The position numbers were made by a program, and so were the translations under genes. A stretch of 64,000 nucleotides of DNA from Nocardiopsis flavescens (GTDB lineage: Bacteria; Actinomycetota; Actinomycetes; Streptosporangiales; Streptosporangiaceae), in contig NZ_FQZK01000010.1 in assembly GCF_900141985.1 (NCBI RefSeq), positions 62,001-126,000 of the forward strand, read 5' to 3'. Below the pieces are notes generated by a model. The model saw nothing but the letters and a program-made list of their open reading frames with translations, did not search any database and was not told the origin of the DNA. The first letter of the stretch is position 1. Every line of letters begins with the position of its first letter. This document shows positions 61,668-64,000 of the stretch, in pieces.

Positions 61668-61994
61668 GTGGAAGAGAGCACGTACGACATCTTCAACCGC
61701 GCCCGCATGTTCATGGAGCTGGGCGACCCGATCTACGCGGCCAGGACACTGGAGCCGGCCGTGGAGGACGAGCCCGAGAGCCGTTCCCTGCTGGAGCTGC
61801 TCGGCCGCGCCTACTTCCACTCAGCGCAGCTCAACAAGGCGGAGCGCACGTTCCGCAGGATCATCGAGCTGGACCCGGTGGACAACTGGGCGCACATCGC
61901 CCTGGCCCGCACCCTGGAGCGGCAGAGCAGGCACGAGGAGGCTGCGACCTACCGCCGCATGCACGCGGTGATGTCGGGCGGCTCGCTCGACTGA
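61668..61994 (+). CDS. Tetratricopeptide repeat protein
   Basis: A 108-residue helical protein with about three TPR motifs: [20 protein letters not shown], then [20 protein letters not shown] and [20 protein letters not shown]. It probably mediates protein-protein contact in the cytoplasm. The GTG at 61668 follows GGGAGGAG. It is followed by a strong terminator. Confidence 0.87.
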   Translation: MEESTYDIFNRARMFMELGDPIYAARTLEPAVEDEPESRSLLELLGRAYFHSAQLNKAERTFRRIIELDPVDNWAHIALARTLERQSRHEEAATYRRMHAVMSGGSLD

Positions 61995-62007
61995 GCCGCC
62001 CGCGGAG

Positions 62008-62052
62008 CGCGGCGGGGCCCCCGGAGGCACACGTCCCGGGGGCCCCGCCGCG
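62008..62052. terminator. Strong terminator after the TPR gene
   Basis: A 17-bp perfect stem (62008-62024 with 62036-62052) and 11-nt loop, 14 nt after the stop codon and just before the next gene. Confidence 0.82.
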
Positions 62053-62074
62053 TCCGCCGACTACCCTGCTGGTC

Positions 62075-63202
62075 ATGGCACCTTCGACAGACCCCGGCGA
62101 CACCCCCTGGGTGGACCGGTGCAGCGATTCCCGGCGCTCCTGGGCCGACGAGGCGGTCCGCAAGGTGACCGCCGACGCGAACCGCTCGGCCGACACCCAC
62201 CTGCACGTGTTCCCGCTGCCCCCCGAGTGGGGCATCGACCTCTACCTCAAGGACGAGTCGGTCCACCCGACCGGCAGTCTCAAGCACCGGCTGGCCCGGT
62301 CGCTGTTCCTGTACGGGCTGGCCAACGGGTGGATCGAGGAGGGCACCACCATCGTGGAGGCCAGCTCGGGGTCCACGGCGGTGTCGGAGGCGTACTTCGC
62401 CCGGCTGCTGGGCCTGGACTTCGTCACCGTGATCCCCCGCCGGACGAGCCCGGAGAAGATCGCCCTCATCGAGCGGTACGGCGGGCGCTGCCACTTCGTG
62501 GACTCCCCGCCGGACATGTACTCCGAGGCGGAGCGGCTGGCCGCGGAGAGCGGCGGCCACTACATGGACCAGTTCACCTACGCCGAGCGGGCCACCGACT
62601 GGCGCGGCAACAACAACATCGCCGAGTCGGTCTTCGAGCAGCTGTCGATGGAGCGGCACCCGTGCCCGGACTGGATCGTGGTGGGCGCGGGCACCGGCGG
62701 CACCTCGGCGACGATCGGCCGCTACCTGCGCTACCGGCGGCTGCACACCCGGCTGGCCGTGGTCGACCCGGAGAACTCGGCGTTCTTCCCCGGGTGGGTG
62801 ACCGGTGCCTCGGACTACGGCACGGGGATGCCCTCGCGCATCGAGGGGATCGGCCGCCCGCGGATGGAGCCGAGCTTCGTGCCGTCGGTGATCGACCTGA
62901 TGATGCCGGTGCCCGACGCGGCGAGCATCGCCGCCATGCGGCACCTCTACGACCGCACCGGGCTGTCCGCGGGCGGCTCCACCGGGACCAACCTGTGGGG
63001 CGTGTGGCACCTGGTGGCGCGGATGCTCCGCGAGGGGCGCCAGGGCAGCGTGGTCACGCTCATCTGCGACGGCGGCGAACGCTACCGGCACAGCTACTAC
63101 AACGACGCGTGGGTCGCCGAGCGCGACCTGGACCCCGCCCCGTACCGGGAGGCGATCGACCGCTTCCTGGACGGGGGCGGATGGTCCCCGCCCGCCGCCT
63201 GA
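62075..63202 (+). CDS. PLP-dependent cysteine synthase/desulfhydrase family enzyme
   Basis: A 375-residue fold-type II PLP enzyme. The PLP lysine is Lys70 in [31 protein letters not shown] holds the phosphate-free substrate loop, and [20 protein letters not shown] the phosphate-binding glycine loop. The sequence style and length match the Cds1 group (cysteine desulfhydrase, Mycobacterium Rv3684), which releases H2S, pyruvate and ammonia from cysteine. The synthase reaction cannot be excluded. ATG at 62075. Confidence 0.9.
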   Translation: MAPSTDPGDTPWVDRCSDSRRSWADEAVRKVTADANRSADTHLHVFPLPPEWGIDLYLKDESVHPTGSLKHRLARSLFLYGLANGWIEEGTTIVEASSGSTAVSEAYFARLLGLDFVTVIPRRTSPEKIALIERYGGRCHFVDSPPDMYSEAERLAAESGGHYMDQFTYAERATDWRGNNNIAESVFEQLSMERHPCPDWIVVGAGTGGTSATIGRYLRYRRLHTRLAVVDPENSAFFPGWVTGASDYGTGMPSRIEGIGRPRMEPSFVPSVIDLMMPVPDAASIAAMRHLYDRTGLSAGGSTGTNLWGVWHLVARMLREGRQGSVVTLICDGGERYRHSYYNDAWVAERDLDPAPYREAIDRFLDGGGWSPPAA

Positions 63203-63222
63203 CCCCGCCCCGGAACGGCACG

Positions 63223-63252
63223 GGGCCCCGGGGAGCGCACTCCCCGGGGCCC
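63223..63252. terminator. Terminator between cds1-like and parE genes
   Basis: A 12-bp stem (63223-63234 with 63241-63252) and 6-nt loop, 20 nt beyond the cysteine-enzyme stop codon. Confidence 0.78.
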
Positions 63253-63440
63253 GTCGTCCGCGGCGCCGCGGACGGTGCGCGCGGTGCGGGCCTCCCGGTC
63301 GGCCTGCGGGGCACGGCCGGCACCGGGGACGACCGCCTCAGGCAGCGGTGGTGCCCCCGTCGACGGCCGCGGAACCGGACCCCGCCGACCCGGCGGCCCG
63401 GGGGCCGGACGAATGCGACCGGCCACCGCGACCGGGACGC

Positions 63441-64000
63441 CTAGGCGTCGATGCGGGCGACGTCGAGTTCCTGGGCGCCCTGCTGGATGAACCGGCGGCG
63501 CGGCGCGACCTCGTTGCCCATGAGCAGGTTGAACACGGCCGCGGCCTCCTCGGCCTGCTCCACCCGGATGCGGCGCAGGGTGCGGTGCTGCGGGTCCATG
63601 GTGGTCTCGGCCAGCTGGTCCGCGTCCATCTCGCCCAGGCCCTTGTAGCGCTGCACCGGGTCCTTCCAGGAGATGCCGCGCTTCTCCAGGTCCAGCAGGG
63701 TGCGCTGGAGCTCGGCGTCGGAGTACGTGTAGATGTACTTGTCCTCGGGCTTGGCCCCCCGCTTGCGGCGGGTGTTGGTCAGCTCGATGCGGTGCAGCGG
63801 CGGCACCGCGGCGAACACCCGGCCCGCCTCCAGCATCGGCCGCATGTAGCGGTAGATGAGGGTGAGCAGCAGGCAGCGGATGTGCGCGCCGTCGACGTCG
63901 GCGTCGGCCATGAGGATGACCCGGCCGTAGCGGGCGGCGTCGAGGTCGAAGCTGCGGCCGGAGCCGGCGCCCAGGACCTGGATGATGGCCGCGCACTCGG
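63441..64000 (-). CDS. parE: DNA topoisomerase IV subunit B (ParE/GyrB family), 5' end beyond window
   Basis: The last ~186 codons of a type IIA topoisomerase B subunit. The TOPRIM motif is visible as RVILMADADVDGAHIRCLLL (Asp-x-Asp metal site), followed by LEAGRVFAAVPPLHRIELTN and RYKGLGEMDADQLAETTMDP, the conserved end of GyrB/ParE. The reading frame is open to the window edge. It is convergent with parC across the carbonic anhydrase, TPR and cysteine-enzyme genes. ParE rather than GyrB is inferred from the nearby ParC. Confidence 0.92.
   Translation of the reverse strand, partial: ECAAIIQVLGAGSGRSFDLDAARYGRVILMADADVDGAHIRCLLLTLIYRYMRPMLEAGRVFAAVPPLHRIELTNTRRKRGAKPEDKYIYTYSDAELQRTLLDLEKRGISWKDPVQRYKGLGEMDADQLAETTMDPQHRTLRRIRVEQAEEAAAVFNLLMGNEVAPRRRFIQQGAQELDVARIDA

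Overview
The window is very GC-rich (third codon positions almost all G or C) and codes in the style of a filamentous actinobacterium. Markers include DUF397 and DUF1707 proteins, DUF3145, an F420-type LLM enzyme, WXG100-like proteins, many TetR/MarR/IclR regulators and a CebR/CelR-type 14-bp operator in front of a GH81 glucanase. The gene content fits Nocardiopsis, Thermobifida and relatives. That placement is inference from content, not from a search.

Layout. 35-6100: FKBP isomerase, mannose-6-phosphate isomerase, a divergent TetR/multidrug-MFS pair with a readable promoter and tandem operators, a MoeA-like protein, and a tRNA-Gly/Cys/Val cluster. 6300-20000 is the accessory part: two DUF397 proteins with a broken regulator, an MmyB-type regulator and a DeoR regulator. 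These are followed by a 2,444-residue protein with a WXG100-like N-terminus, about nine tandem LuxR-type helix-turn-helix segments and a kinase-like C-terminus. A translationally coupled 71-residue protein comes next, then a YbaB-like protein and a WXG100-like protein. I read this as a type VII secretion-linked (ESX-like) polymorphic effector locus. It is the strongest candidate here for an undescribed system.

20500-39900 is mostly small regulated metabolic and efflux units: MarR with aldo/keto reductase and Gfo/Idh/MocA; a DUF418-TetR pair; MFS-TetR; and an IclR-controlled four-gene catabolic operon (SnoaL-SDR fusion, FAD dehydrogenase, MHS transporter, SDR). A CoxG-like protein, a PucR-type regulator with a perfect 18-bp tandem repeat, an LLM oxidoreductase and a PEBP protein follow. 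In several cases the operator palindromes can be read directly.

40000-47000: an ATP-grasp/inositol-phosphatase pair, DUF1707, DUF3145, and a second notable system. That system is a sigma-like protein lacking a normal region 4, a coupled small protein, and a TPR-CHAT protein with a complete caspase-type His/Cys dyad. 47000-64000 looks like conserved chromosome: enoyl-CoA hydratase, a DUF5998-like protein, a GNAT/acyl-CoA-synthetase fusion, a PfkB kinase, a RecQ helicase fused to a phosphoribosyltransferase-like domain, a secreted GH81 beta-1,3-glucanase, topoisomerase IV ParC, beta-carbonic anhydrase, a TPR protein, a cysteine-synthase-fold enzyme, and the 3' part of parE running off the window end.
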